64,000 nt of DNA, from the NCBI GenBank assembly GCA_025345505.1, contig JANVCC010000018.1:3581749-3645748 (forward strand), in the 5' to 3' direction. The DNA is from Todiramphus chloris collaris. Taxonomy: Eukaryota > Chordata > Aves > Coraciiformes > Alcedinidae. The notes beneath the pieces are model-generated. The model searched no databases. It was given only the letters and a program-made list of their open reading frames with translations, and was not told the origin of the DNA. Positions 26,155 through 38,348 of the stretch are shown one piece after another; position 1 is the stretch's first letter, and each line of letters starts with the position of its first letter. A program made the position numbers and the translations under genes.

Positions 26155-26560
26155 AGTCCTGGTGGATGTCATTAAAACTGCTCTGAGATATAATTATTAA
26201 GAAAGCGTAGAACTCATTGTGAAGTGTATTCACTCTCAGCGCATTGGCTCAGATTGACCTATAGATAACATTTTTTTCTGAAATCTCACCATTACTTCAG
26301 TCCTAAATAAGTCTAGTAGGTGGAAATAACTTCTTGTGTTATTTTAGCCTTTGCAGAAATCATGCTTAATCTACTAACGTGTTACTTTGCAGTTTTCCTT
26401 GCAGTGGATCTTCCACTGATTCATTTCTTTTTAACAGGAAACACCCTTAAACCACTCCAGTTCCTTTCAAAATATATTAAATGCCACTGAACTTTCTTCT
26501 GTTACCTTTTTTTTGATTATCAATTGAATGTATTCCTGCTAAATAAATACATGATTCACC
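26155..26560 (+). terminator. CRISP: CRISP 3'UTR and poly(A) signal
   Basis: Sequence after the CRISP stop. An AATAAA hexamer lies at 26542-26547. ATTAAA variants at about 26171 and 26477 could serve as earlier sites. The exact cleavage point cannot be read from sequence alone. Confidence 0.55.
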
Positions 26561-26981
26561 AGTAGTTCATAAACAGAGCTTTTAATTTAAGTTGTTTATA
26601 ATTCAATTTTCGGGGCTTTTTTTCATTTGGAAAATAACTTATGGGTATTTCAAGGCTCTTTGATACTTCATGTGAATGAGGACAGGACAGAAAAATGAAA
26701 ACAAAGCAAAAATAATGAATTTTTATGTACTGCCAAAATAAGAGGCGCAAATTGAATCTGTCAACTGTGGCCTAAACACAAAGCTTCTGATACATCTGCA
26801 TGTGCAGGTGATAAAGGATGATTTTTCTTTCATAAGGCATTAACAGTGGAGAAATACAAAGTCTTTAAAAACATTCATGCAAAGAAAGAGGTAGATATAT
26901 CACTTCACATCTTCTATATGAGTAAGTTGGTCCCACACTCACTTGGAATTCATATTGTGGCATGTAGAAAAAAATGCTGCT

Positions 26982-27090
26982 ACAAAAAAAAAAAAAAACA
27001 AAAACCCCAAACGCAACAAGAAAAAAAAAAATAAAAAGAAAGGCTACCAAAGGAAAACAAAACCAAACCAAGACCCACCAAACAAAAAAA
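26982..27090. repeat. A-rich low-complexity tract
   Basis: Long A runs interspersed with C (AAAAC/CAAA-like motifs). It explains the Lys/Gln-rich and Phe-rich frames on the two strands here, which are not genes. Confidence 0.85.
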
Positions 27091-27339
27091 AACACTAGAT
27101 CCAAGTCCCCAAAAATCCCCATCAAATTATCTGATTTTCTCCAGAACTGCCCAGGAACCATCTTAGTGCCAGTTCCTAGCCGTGCACACCTTTAGGATTG
27201 TCTCCAAGCTGCACGAGTTCAGCTGAAGGCCTTAGATGTGCTTCTCCTACTTCCATTTCCAGAGAGGCCACCAGGTCTTGCCTGGGGGAAGTTTAGTTGG
27301 ATCTGTTTGTACATTGCTTCTAAGGATACATTTCCTTGA

Positions 27340-27385
27340 GTTTTTCATTTCATATCTTTCATGTTTTTCATTTCATATCTTTCCA
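27340..27385. repeat. 23-bp tandem duplication
   Basis: Two adjacent copies of a 23-base unit beginning GTTTTTCATTTCATATCTTT, differing by about one base. A local slippage-type duplication. Confidence 0.85.
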
Positions 27386-29069
27386 TGCCCTTTACACTGC
27401 AGAGCATGACTTCAAAACACTGTGTATCTGTATTGACCTAGAACTGAGGACTTAGATTTGTTACCTGCCAGCGTCATTGGTTACTCGAAGAAGGTTTCTG
27501 ACCCATTTAGAGAGGGACATTATCACAATTATGCCTCTAGATTTTGACAATATTATTACATTGATAAAACTGTATTTCAGAATCATCCTACTACAGGGTT
27601 GTTTTTTTCTTTGCATTGTAGAGCTTTATTCTGATTTTGAACTTTAATAAAAAGGTAGATGCTGAGGAATTAGAAGCTTACTGTTTATAAACTTTGATAG
27701 ATGTTAAAAAGTGAACAAACATCTGGAACAGCACCTCCTCACTGAATGGAGAAGCTCCTTCCATATAACCTTCCTCCAGATACTTCTCCCATGTGATATA
27801 TCCTGCTGCCATACAGGATGCACTAGGTTGTCCCACTGGATCTCTGGCTTCTCCTCGAGACAGGTGCTGGCCTACCATGCGTCTCAAGTCACGTACACCA
27901 GCTCTGAGCAGGACTGATTCCACTTATCACCCTCCTTTCTTATTTTAGATCAGTCAAAATCTTTTTTCCATAGGTTGCAGTTCTGGTTAAAAACACAAGA
28001 GGGTGAACCATGCCCAAACTTTCGGCTGCATCAGTTTTTCATTTTGCTGCCTGTATACAGGGCTCCTCCTTTTACATGAAATTAAAGTTATGGATGTATC
28101 CTGGCCTGATTTTAACGCTTGCTTGCACTGAATTTCTTAGCTAATACTGGTTGGATAAATAGCCTCTACATATAGAAAAAAGTCTGGTAGTGGTTTCTTT
28201 GACTCCATTATTTTATCCTGTTTCTGTTCACCAAATTATTATCATATTAAAGCAATTTATACATTCAAATTAAGGCAATTTATGGTTTCCAGGGTATCAA
28301 TGACTAAGTCTGGTAGCCTTGAAAAAAATTCTGGTAGCCTACCTGAAGCCCAGTTTTAACATCATGAGTGTGTGCCACTATTCAAGATCCCTATAAACTC
28401 CGTAACATTTTCAGAAAGTGTAAGTCAAACAAAAACAGAGAGAAAATTTCCTGAGAAACCCCAGTTCTCTTACAGGAGGATGCAAAATTTTAGAAAAGCT
28501 CTCAGGTGTTTTCTGGGATATTTTTGCAGATTTAACTTCTGCTTACCACAAGGAGATGGGTGTTAAAACTCCTTCCACATACACGCTTTCTCTTCTCTTC
28601 CTCTCTCTCTGGGACAATGAATATTTAAAGAGGAATGATCTTATTATCAGAGATTTCTGAGAGCTCCCTTCCTAAAAAGCCAGCTTTTATGCTCTGGATA
28701 TCCAGCTATGGTGTTTGAACACAGCAGCAGCAGGAGATGTTCTGCAACATGAAGTGCCACCCTGGAGCATCATGCATCCTGCTGGGTTTACTTCAGGGTA
28801 TCCAGGCATTAACATTCTTATTTTCATAGGTGATTTCAAAAGATTCTGCCTTTCTATTGATGTGGAATAGAAGAAATAACAGGTGACATGAGATGCTACC
28901 TAGATGATCTTGTTTCTCCATACAGATTTCAAAGAGAGCTTGTTCCTGGAAAGGCTGAGATGCTTCCAAATATGAGTTTCCCATGTACAGGTGAGGTAAA
29001 AGCAATATGATATTCACTGAGATCCAGCATGTCAAATGACAATTTTTGCCATTCTCTGACTATTTTACA

Positions 29070-29146
29070 GAATCAGAACAATTTGGGTTGGAGGAGACCT
29101 TAAAGATCACCTACTTCCAAACTCCCTGCCATGGGTAGGGATATAC
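29070..29146 (-). mobile_element. CR1 3'-end remnant, antisense
   Basis: 'agaatcagaacaatttgggt', 'ggagaccttaaagatcacct' and 'ctccctgccatgggtaggga' match the reverse complement of the CR1 3' terminus. Confidence 0.85.
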
Positions 29147-32100
29147 AACCTTATTTTTTATGGTAGTGCCCTGACAGATGTTTCCTTTGTGGTACTAGCA
29201 TGTGCTTTGTGATATGTGCTGAAGTTACATATACAGAATTGTGCTACTTTTTAGGTGTAGTTTAGACGGGAAGCTAGTAACACTGAGAATTTCTTACAAT
29301 TTCCATTCTAGTTCCACATATACTCACATGAAGCACATATGCTGGGAGATGATAAGAGCAACTACTATGGTATAAGTCTAAGTCTTATCTGTGGAGAGTG
29401 ATGTAAGAGCTCTTCAGCAGTTCACTTACCTGAGAAGGGCTTTAAACACACAACTTTGAACAAATGTTATTAAGTAATTTTAACAGTCTTATGGATTGTG
29501 AAGAAAGAACATTTTTGATATTTAAAGTGCACCAACTGCAGTAGTCATGTTGTCTAATTTGGCTGTCTGAGAATCAGCCTCTGGGATAAGCAAAATGGAA
29601 GGTCTTTCACTTTCAGTATCACAAAGTCTTGCTGAGAGCCACTAGCCTAAATCTTCTCTCTCTTTCTCCATTTATTGGTATGATAGAGAGAAAAAAAATC
29701 TTCCTTAAATCTTGCCTCACTCCTGTCCTTAACATATGGCACCTACAGTAACAACAGGTTAAGCATCTAAAGCTAAGAGTTTATACTAAATGGAAAGCCA
29801 GGGTTGGAAACCATGTCGCTGTGTTGTCAGAACGCCCAAGAAACAAAACTGTAGCAAGATGCTTGAGCAAGACCAAGCAGCAAAGGGCCAACAGAGCAAA
29901 GGCAGGACAAGGATGTTCCCCACCCCTGAGCTGCTCCTGACTCCTCTAAGCCAGGATGCCAAAAATTGGTTTCCGCTAAGTGGAAAGGCCACAGTTAAAC
30001 TGTGAAAAACAGGAGATGAACTTCCTCATTAAGAAGATACTTGACAGCTACTGTCTCCACTCTGGGCTGCAAGCAGACATTTAACCTCCGTGCTTCAGTC
30101 TCACCGACTGCAACGAAGAGATAAACTGACATAGTCAGGGCAAGGAAGATTAATTAGTGAACTCTGATAAAGAGCCTATGAAGTGCTAAGACCTGCTAAT
30201 TATAATATCACATTTGGTATCCACACCTCCAGCATAATTATATCACAATTTAACCACAAGCCAATGGGACACAGGGCACCAGGAGATAGGGGTGAGGAAA
30301 TGACACTCCCTCCTGTGCTGACCCACTGGTGATGTCTGAAGTTTCACAGGCTGGTTACTGGGGTCCGTAGTCTGGTCTTGGCTCAGAGCAATGCAGTCAC
30401 AGGGCTATTCTGTAGGACTACGAAAGATATTGTGACACCAACATCAATAACAAGTCTTGAAGAAATGTAATCTTTAGGAAAAGTTGAGGTAACAGATTGG
30501 CATACATTTTGCATACCTTCGGGAAATGGCCCATGTTAACTGTTGATTCTGTTACTGATGGACAGCCCAATGCTCAACCCATGTAACTGAAAATAACTCT
30601 AGAATGCTTAGCATCAGATTTTGGGGTTTTTTGTTCCACAGTAACGGAAATTATAATTTCAGATTAAATTACATTGTTCTTTTTCTGTTTTACATCATTA
30701 ATACTCCTCTGATCTCTTCTCCCACTTCTGCATAAGTAATGGAAATAAAGGAGGAAATACCAAGCTACCAAAATAAATCAAATTAAAGCTTTTATTTGTT
30801 GGCAAAGTTTGAATGAAACAGAAGATTTTTTTTTAGCTAATTCCTTGTCTTTAAACCACCAATTTTTATTTTAGGGAATGTATAATTTGTCTTCTTTAAA
30901 AACTCCTTTCCCAGTGTAAACATATTCCAGAAACCTATACTGAAGATAACAGAGGAAGTATATGTTAAAACGTGTTATTTTTATTTAGTGATACACAGCA
31001 TTCTTTGTGCAGGCAGACATAACTCAAGTTTCTGACAAAGTGATTCCTGAAGGGTCAAAAGCTTTTTATTTTGGCAAAAGTTGGAATGTAGCCTTTGTGA
31101 TTTTTGCACAGGATTGAAACACTGAGGAGTAAGGGAGAGTTTTTAAGCACTGCTGCTTCTGAAGCACAGAAATTACACAAAACCTAAATTTTTTAGACAA
31201 GAATAGATTCACCTCTTGTGCAGCTGTGTCTGTGCAACTCTGGCCATATGACAGCAGAGACTTTCCTCCTTCAACCAATAACATATCAGAAAACATAAAC
31301 ACATCTTCTTTTTTTTTTTTAAGTAGAACTCTAAGTTAGTTCTTTGTTTTTATGAGTGGTTCCTTTAGAGGTGTCACTAATTCTTATGTGAGGAGACGTT
31401 TCTCAGCATATTAGTTACCACCAACGGCAAAAGTGATTTTTGTTTTCCTTTCTTTTTTTATTGTACTGCATTTAGTAAAGTATTAGCAATGCAAAAACTG
31501 GTTTTTATTAAAAGGGATAATTCTGAAAGATAATTGAGCTTTCCCATGAATATCTTATATAGTGGAAATCTATCACATGGAACAATTTGATCATTCAAAT
31601 TAATCACAAGTTCTAGATGTCCTTTGCAGCATTCACCCCCAATTTGTGGCTTACAGGCGAGTCTCCTTGAATTTTTTTTTTACTGCTATGCTTGCATATT
31701 CCTCAGCCTGATGAGAAGCACAAAATACAACACTGTTCAAGCATAGTCCAAATGTTATCATGATTTTGGGGAATATTTTTGTCAACATAGTGGTGTGAAG
31801 AGTTCTCACCATCCAACATTTCTGTGCTACGAGAAGCTCTACTGCACAGAAACTTCTAACAGAAAAACAGGTTTTTCCTGAGAGATTATTTCTTAATTTT
31901 GGAAACATTATCAAAAAAGCTCTTCTGCTCCTAAAGTCTGTGTATCCAGCTAGGAAAGAGTTGGCAGAGTGCTCTGTTGATATAAAAATACAGACTTCTC
32001 ATCTACAGGTAGATTGACTCGAAGTCAAATTCTGTTTTCATCCCCTTGATCTATAAGGTAATGAAACTAATGATATAAGACATAAATAATTCCAGTATGT

Positions 32101-32991
32101 AGGAGAGCATACTAATTGTGACAGAGAATATGTCAGAGTGAGTCAGTTAATATCTGATAAGATGTAAATTAAGATCTGGGAGCACCTAGTTTGCACACTA
32201 TCTGTTACAGAAGTGGAAGGAGAACATTCTTTATTTTGGTTTAGGGCAAAAATCGGGTATCTGGGACAACGGCAGGAAATAAGGCACACATCACATGTCT
32301 GAAAGTTTGGTAAACCCAGACACAATTTATTTACAAGCCTTTCCAGATCAATATCATGTTTTGAGCCTGCTCCCGGATATTTTTTCTAGAAGCAGGAACT
32401 ATTGTTGCAAATTGGTGGTTATCTGACAGGCTTTCCTGGAATTCTATGGTTTTGTTACTGACTGGAGAACTACTGTTGCAGGTTAAAGAGTTAAGGAGTT
32501 TTATTTACCCCTTTACATACCCAGAGGAGGAAGCTCAACTCTTTACTCTCTAATTGTTTGCAGACAGAAATGGTGCTGTCCAGTATGCTGTTGTCTCAAC
32601 TAACCCCATTCCTATGGGAAATTAAAGCAGCCCTTGTTTAAGATGCCTATTTATTTTTACTACATATTTGCTTTTAGCTATAAATAATGGGCAGATGATC
32701 ATGTGGTTATCTTCAGGATGTCCTAGTAGTTCTACATAAAAAACTTTTTCCAAAACCCATTGGAGACAATGGAATGAGTGAGTCTGACTGACACCTTTCG
32801 GGGACACAAATGATGGGACATATTTAATTTGACAAAATATACACTCAGACATCTCACTGCCATTCATAGCGAATTTTCTGACAAGTTTCCTTACTATTTT
32901 AAGAATGGTACTTGACATTGAAAACGTAACAGTGACCTGACCTTATGCCCCGCAGTCCCAAAGGAGACTATTCAAAAGACAGACTGATGCT

Positions 32992-33206
32992 TTGACATCA
33001 TGAGGAAAACCTTCTCTCATGTGAGTGTGACAGAGCCTTGGAACAGGCTGCCCAGAGAGGTTGTGGAGTTTCCTTCTCTGGAGACTTTCAAAACCTACCC
33101 AGACACAATTCTGGGCAGCCTGCTCTAGGCAATTCTGTTTTAGCAGTGTGGTTATACTAGATGATCTCCAGAGGATTCTTCTAGCCCTTACCATTCTGTG
33201 ATTCAT
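32992..33206 (+). mobile_element. CR1 LINE 3' fragment
   Basis: Sense CR1 3'UTR: 'catgaggaaaaccttctctc', 'ggaacaggctgcccagagag', 'tagatgatctccagaggatt' and tail 'ccattctgtgattc'. 5'-truncated at about 215 bases. Confidence 0.92.
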
Positions 33207-33743
33207 GCCATCCTCAATCAGTTGAGGACAAGGTCTGCAGTAAAGGCACTGTTGCTGGACCATAGCAGACAGGAGTCCTAGTGCCAAACTTCTCGAGTCT
33301 TCTCTGGAAAGGATCCTGGAATAAGTCACGGCATGATCCTTAGACTGCAGAGGATTATTTTTTTCAGTTCCTCATCCATGAAGCCAATATAATGTTTTTT
33401 CAGATTCAGTCTACTATGCAGATAAACTAGTTAAAATCTATTAAAATTTCAGGTGAGACTCATCTCATCTAACTGTAAAGGCCTGTGGAGTTAGTCCTTT
33501 TTAAATTTAAGAAGCAGAGAGAGAATGAAAGAGTGAGAGAAAAAGACGTTATTTTTACCTACTTTGTATATCTGTATTAGGATATGTTTAATTACACTCC
33601 TTAACTAGCTATTTCCCTTGTCTCTAATAAATCAAGCACCAGCTCGCTGAGACAAATGTGGATATCTGTAGTGTAGATGTTCATTCCTGCAGATGCCACA
33701 TGGAACTAGAAGCTAGGAACTCCCCTTTCTACCTTGAATTAAT
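33207..33743. other. Spacer between CR1 copies
   Basis: No gene or recognisable repeat copy seen; includes a short GA-rich patch near 33510-33545. Confidence 0.45.
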
Positions 33744-34755
33744 GTATTGAGAACTGGCTGAACAACAGAGATCAAAGGATTGTGATCAGTGGTGCAGAGT
33801 CCAGCTGGCAACCAGGAAGTAGTGCTGTTACCCAGGGGTCAGTTCTGGGTCCAGTCTTACTCAAAATCTTGATCAATGATCTGGATGAAGGGATGGAGTG
33901 TACCCTCAGCAAGTTTGCTGATGATACTAAACTGAGAAGAAAGTCTGATACACCACAAGACTGCGTCCATCCAGCGAGATCTGAACAGACTGGAGAGCTG
34001 GGCAAAGTTAAACCTAATGAAGTTCAACATCTGTAGAGTCCTACACCTGGGGAGGAACAACACCCATGGAGAGGGACCTTAGTGTCCCAATGGACAATAA
34101 GTTATCCATGGAACAGCAATGTGCCCTTGTGGACAGGAAGGCCAAGGGTGTCCTGAGGGGCACAAAGAAGAGTGTGGCCAGCAGGGCGAGGGAGATTCTC
34201 CTTCATGTCCCCTCTGCAGTAGTGAAATCACAGCTGGAGTATTGTGTTCAGTTCTAGTCTTCCAAATTCAAGAGGGACAGGGAAATGCCAGAGAAAGTCC
34301 AACAGAGAGCTAAAAAAATGATGAAGGGACTGGTACATATCTCTTATGAGGAAAGGCTTAGAGCCCTGGGGCTGTTTAGCCTGGAGAAGAGAAGACTGAG
34401 AGGGGATCTTATGACTGTTTACAAATCTCTGAAGGGTGGGTGTCAAGGAGAAGAGGCCAGGCTCTTTTCAGTGGTGCCCTGGGATAGGATGAGAGGTAAT
34501 GGTAGCGAGGTGAAACCCAGGAAGTTCCATCTCAACATGAGGAAAAACTTCTTCCCTGTGAGAGTGACAGAGCCTGGAACAGGCTGCCCAGAGAGGTTGT
34601 GGAGTCTCCTTCTCCGGAGATTTTCAAGACCCACCTGGATCTGTTCCTGTGTGGCCTGCCCTGGGTGATCTGGTGCTGGCAGGGGAGTTGGACTCAATGA
34701 TCTCCAGAGGTCCTTTCCAACCCCTACCATTCTATGATTCTATGTCTCTATGAAA
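33744..34755 (+). mobile_element. CR1 LINE, 3' 1 kb including end of RT ORF
   Basis: Longest sense CR1 in the window. Its 5' part encodes a decayed C-terminal piece of the reverse transcriptase: frame 33782-34036 contains GSVLGPVLL and FADDTK, the RT catalytic-box region. Then comes the rest of ORF2 with stops and frame changes, then the 3'UTR with 'ggaacaggctgcccagagag', 'ctccagaggtcctttccaac' and the tail 'cattctatgattctatg'. It cannot make a functional protein. Relatively low decay of the 3' end suggests it is younger than neighbouring copies. Confidence 0.95.
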
Positions 34756-36375
34756 TGTGTTATCACAGAAACCTTACAGACATTTCACGAGTGCTGCTAT
34801 GTGTCCTCTTAGCCTTTGCCTGTTCTGAATAAAAGCTTTCCATTGTTCTTTCTGGGTCATTGGGTAGATGCCTGATATGCTGCAGGTGCATAATGTACCT
34901 TCTTTAGACAGTAAGTTCTTTGTCTGGTTCTAAGCAGCTCAATCTGGAGCTTTTTTCTGGTCAAGGGGGAGGAGAATAAAATAGTCCAAAACTAGTAGGA
35001 TGAAGCATAGGCCTGGAAAAGCCTCAGGCCATAATGGGAATGGCAGTGATTAACTTAGACCAGATGCTTAACACTTCCCCAGTTTTCTGTGATAATGTGT
35101 GAGGCAGTCAGCATGAACCAACTCTACAAGGGGAAATCTGGATCTATTAATTGCAGGATAGCTACTAGTGAAGCTGTAATCAAATGTCACCTTAGGATGT
35201 AGCGTGCATTTCCAGATTGCAGCAGAGCTAATGTTGTCTTATATGATATTGGTGAGAATTAGTTCAAAATTCTGTATACAGCTCTAGATATTTGTCACTA
35301 AGTGAAGTGAAATTAAGCTCCAAAAGAAGAGATATTAATATATTCAAGAAAACACAATCTCCAATACCAGAGAAACCTGAAGAGACCACCTGAGTAGAAA
35401 AAACAAAGCTGAAAGGGACTTTGACAGCTCTCTATGAACATCAGAAAAGTAAAATTAAAAACTGCATAAGAAGTGCTTGAGCTACCAGATATTTTTATCA
35501 CAAGAACAACATATATACACTGTACTAATAAATTTAATGAAGAAATCAATTTCTAAGCATTAAAACTGGAAAGGGCAGCAGCAGCAGCCTTCCAGGTGAA
35601 TGAAGAAGGACATAAAAACATTACATGTAGAGGGCAAAACATTTATGGAAGGGATTATGTGATAACCTACCTACAATTCCAGGAAAAGTCCTCAATGATC
35701 TAAAGATTCTCCGTGTTCCTAAACAGAGAACTGCTAGATGATTGAAGAGATAAAAAATATCAGTGATTATAAATCACATGGTTGGAAACAGCCATCGTGC
35801 TTTTTCCACAGATTGTAGCTGCTGAGTGTTCATGAGGAAATCAGCTTGCAGATGGGAGAGAGAAAACAATGGGGGAAAATGTAATGTATAAAGAATCAGG
35901 AGGGAAAAGTGAAAAGAAAGCAAGCAGAAGAATGTGAAGGGAGGAAGACAAACCATAAGATAAAGGAGAGACCCTATAAAAGTGTTGATAGCTTTCTGTA
36001 CAGGCAAAAATCACCAGAAATTTCAATGATCATTCAAGCACAGTATTTAATTACAGGCATCAGGGAGATTGTGGGGCACTGAGGGCACTCATAGGCTTTA
36101 ATGGTCCTGACCAGCTTCCCTTGAAGCCTCTCTTACCACCTGGCAATGACCCCAGGAGCCCTGTCTCATCTCAGTGTACCTGTGTCTAGACTTGATTTTG
36201 ACCTGCTTTCTGGATGGGCTTCGGACCATCCTTTATGTAATCTATAAGCATAAGGATGGGTGATTTTGAAACATAACAATCCAGACTATTTTGACATAAT
36301 ATTGACCATAATATGACATAAAACAAACTTAAATTTTTGGAGCTTAGATTATTTCGGTAGCCTCACACTAAAATA

Positions 36376-36413
36376 GCTAGACAGTAACTGTCTAGCAGAT
36401 GTAGCTAGACAGT
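36376..36413. repeat. 21-bp palindrome plus extra arm copy
   Basis: GCTAGACAGT-A-ACTGTCTAGC is a perfect inverted repeat with 10-base arms and a one-base centre (36376-36396). A third GCTAGACAGT lies in direct orientation at 36404-36413. Confidence 0.9.
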
Positions 36414-38316
36414 TCAGTTGAACAAACCAGTATAAAATATTTTTATCCATCCCCCTGTGTTATTTAATGCTGGTAAACAGACATTTTAGATGTCGTGAAA
36501 AGTACCTAAGAAGAATGTGGAATTTAATGAGCTAAGGCATGAAAAATTATATCTTTCACAGGTTGGTATGAACTCTTCAGAGACTGGACTTTTCCACTGA
36601 AGTTATTTTTCCTTATATGCCCACATTTATTTGCTCTCAATTCATTGTAGTACCTCCAATGTTGGTTTGTCCCGGAAGGGGTGTTGTATTTTAGATAGTA
36701 AGTAGGGTTGCAGTTCATTGAATTTGTTCTTGGCCCATTGAAAGGAAATAATAAATTCATCTTGTCAGTTCAATAGCACAGGACTACTTCTGGGTGTTCA
36801 GTGATTTAGTACCTACTTCCTGGTAACTAGAAAGCAGTCATGTAAATTAATTATGAAGGTCACAAATCATGTCTTCCTTTTAGTCAACATTCAAGCTACA
36901 AACAAAGAAGTCTTTACTTGCCTAATATTCAGACAACTGAAGGAGATGTTAGTTGTACGTCTGAAACCCAAAAATATATGGGGTTTAACTTGTGGCTCAG
37001 AATTTTCAGCACTCACTGAGTCATTGAAATCAGATATTTACTATCTCTCTGTCTTGACAAATCCTCATGTAAGTCAGATCAATTATTTCATGCATTGCCA
37101 CTAAACGGCACCTTGCTGCTGTGCCACTAAGAGCATTACAGCTCGACCTCTGAGAGGCTGATGTTTATATAAATGATGAAAGTGCCACACATAGCAGGAG
37201 GTCTTCAGGGATCAGCTCCCGGGAGCCTGTTTTCTGCAGTCTCAGTCTACACACACACTCTCCAGTCTGTCTTCTATGGATGGATTGTTGTACGAAAGTA
37301 GCACTGGGAGCTATATTAGCTAGGGAAATTGGAGCTAACACATCTCTTCATTGAAGAATGTTCCCTAACCAGCCTCTTTGACTCTTCATGCATGCATTGC
37401 AATTATCGTGGCAAACAGCGTTATGTAGCTCACTTGTGTTCAGTATCATTTGTGTACTCTGCAAGATTTAGTGGAGAGGGAAGATTCAGTGGAGAGAGAA
37501 GTACTTAACCCTCTCAACAGGAGGGCACAATAAAATTGAAGAGCTGGGAACAGACCCTGGCAATTTTCCTGTAGCCGTCACTCAATGATGCGGTATTTTC
37601 CTACAGCAAGTGAAGCACACAGGACTTTTGCAGGAGTAGCACAACATTGTACTGGGCAAAACTGTAACTGTAAAAGATCATCAGGGTTAAAAAAAAAAAA
37701 AAAAAGAAATGATTTCTAAAGCTGAAAGGAGTTTATCTAGTTTTCAGCAAACAGGGAGTTGGGAATCACACATGACATTTACAGGTAATAAACAGACACC
37801 TTAAAACGCAGAAACACAGAAAATTTGAAAAAAAACAAACAAACCAACAAACCATATGAGAAACAAAAGTTCCCAGGCCACAACACAAGGATTATAAATC
37901 AGTTGGTTTATATACTCACAGACAAGGCAGAAGGCTTAATACACTTACCATTGCCGTTACATCACCTAATGTCATAGCTCTCTAGAGTTACTGTTTCTTC
38001 TCATCCATCTGTAAACTGAGGCACCTAAGTTGATATTTTAAATTGTCAAAGTGGTACCTGTGATCTCTGCATAAGCCCAGAAAAATGTCTTGTAGATGTC
38101 TAGAAAATATACAATGTGGTCACTATGTAAATGAAACTGTTAGGGAAGAAAAAGTTAAATAAATTAAGAAAAGTCTTATTACTTACAAGGAAGGGTACAA
38201 TTAATAAAGGAAATCATCATGATACAGATCTGTGAAAATTCAGACACAAACCTTTATCCAGAAATTAAAGTCCATTTACATTTTACCTCAGCTGATTGAT
38301 GAACATCGAAGGGGTT

Positions 38317-38348
38317 GCTAGAAACTGTTTTGGCTAGAAACTGTTTTG
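38317..38348. repeat. 16-bp tandem duplication
   Basis: Two perfect adjacent copies of GCTAGAAACTGTTTTG. Confidence 0.92.

Larger units (their letters stand above)
26561..32991. other. Intergenic spacer
   Basis: No further CRISP-like exon (no HNxxRR, CGEN or YCP block) and no other gene recognised. It contains an A-rich low-complexity tract at about 26982-27090, a 23-bp tandem duplication at 27340-27385 and a CR1 3' remnant at 29070-29146. Confidence 0.5.

Noticed and set aside
26865..27195. Phe/Trp-rich and Lys/Gln-rich ORFs on opposite strands
   Set aside because: Produced by an A-rich low-complexity tract.
34285..34668. 127-codon ORF at 34.3 kb
   Set aside because: Lies wholly in the 3' part of a CR1; the 'protein' is translated repeat 3'UTR seen in many CR1 copies.
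36060..36240. GC-richer block that looked like a dispersed repeat
   Set aside because: I could not match it with confidence to a named avian repeat family, so it is left unannotated.
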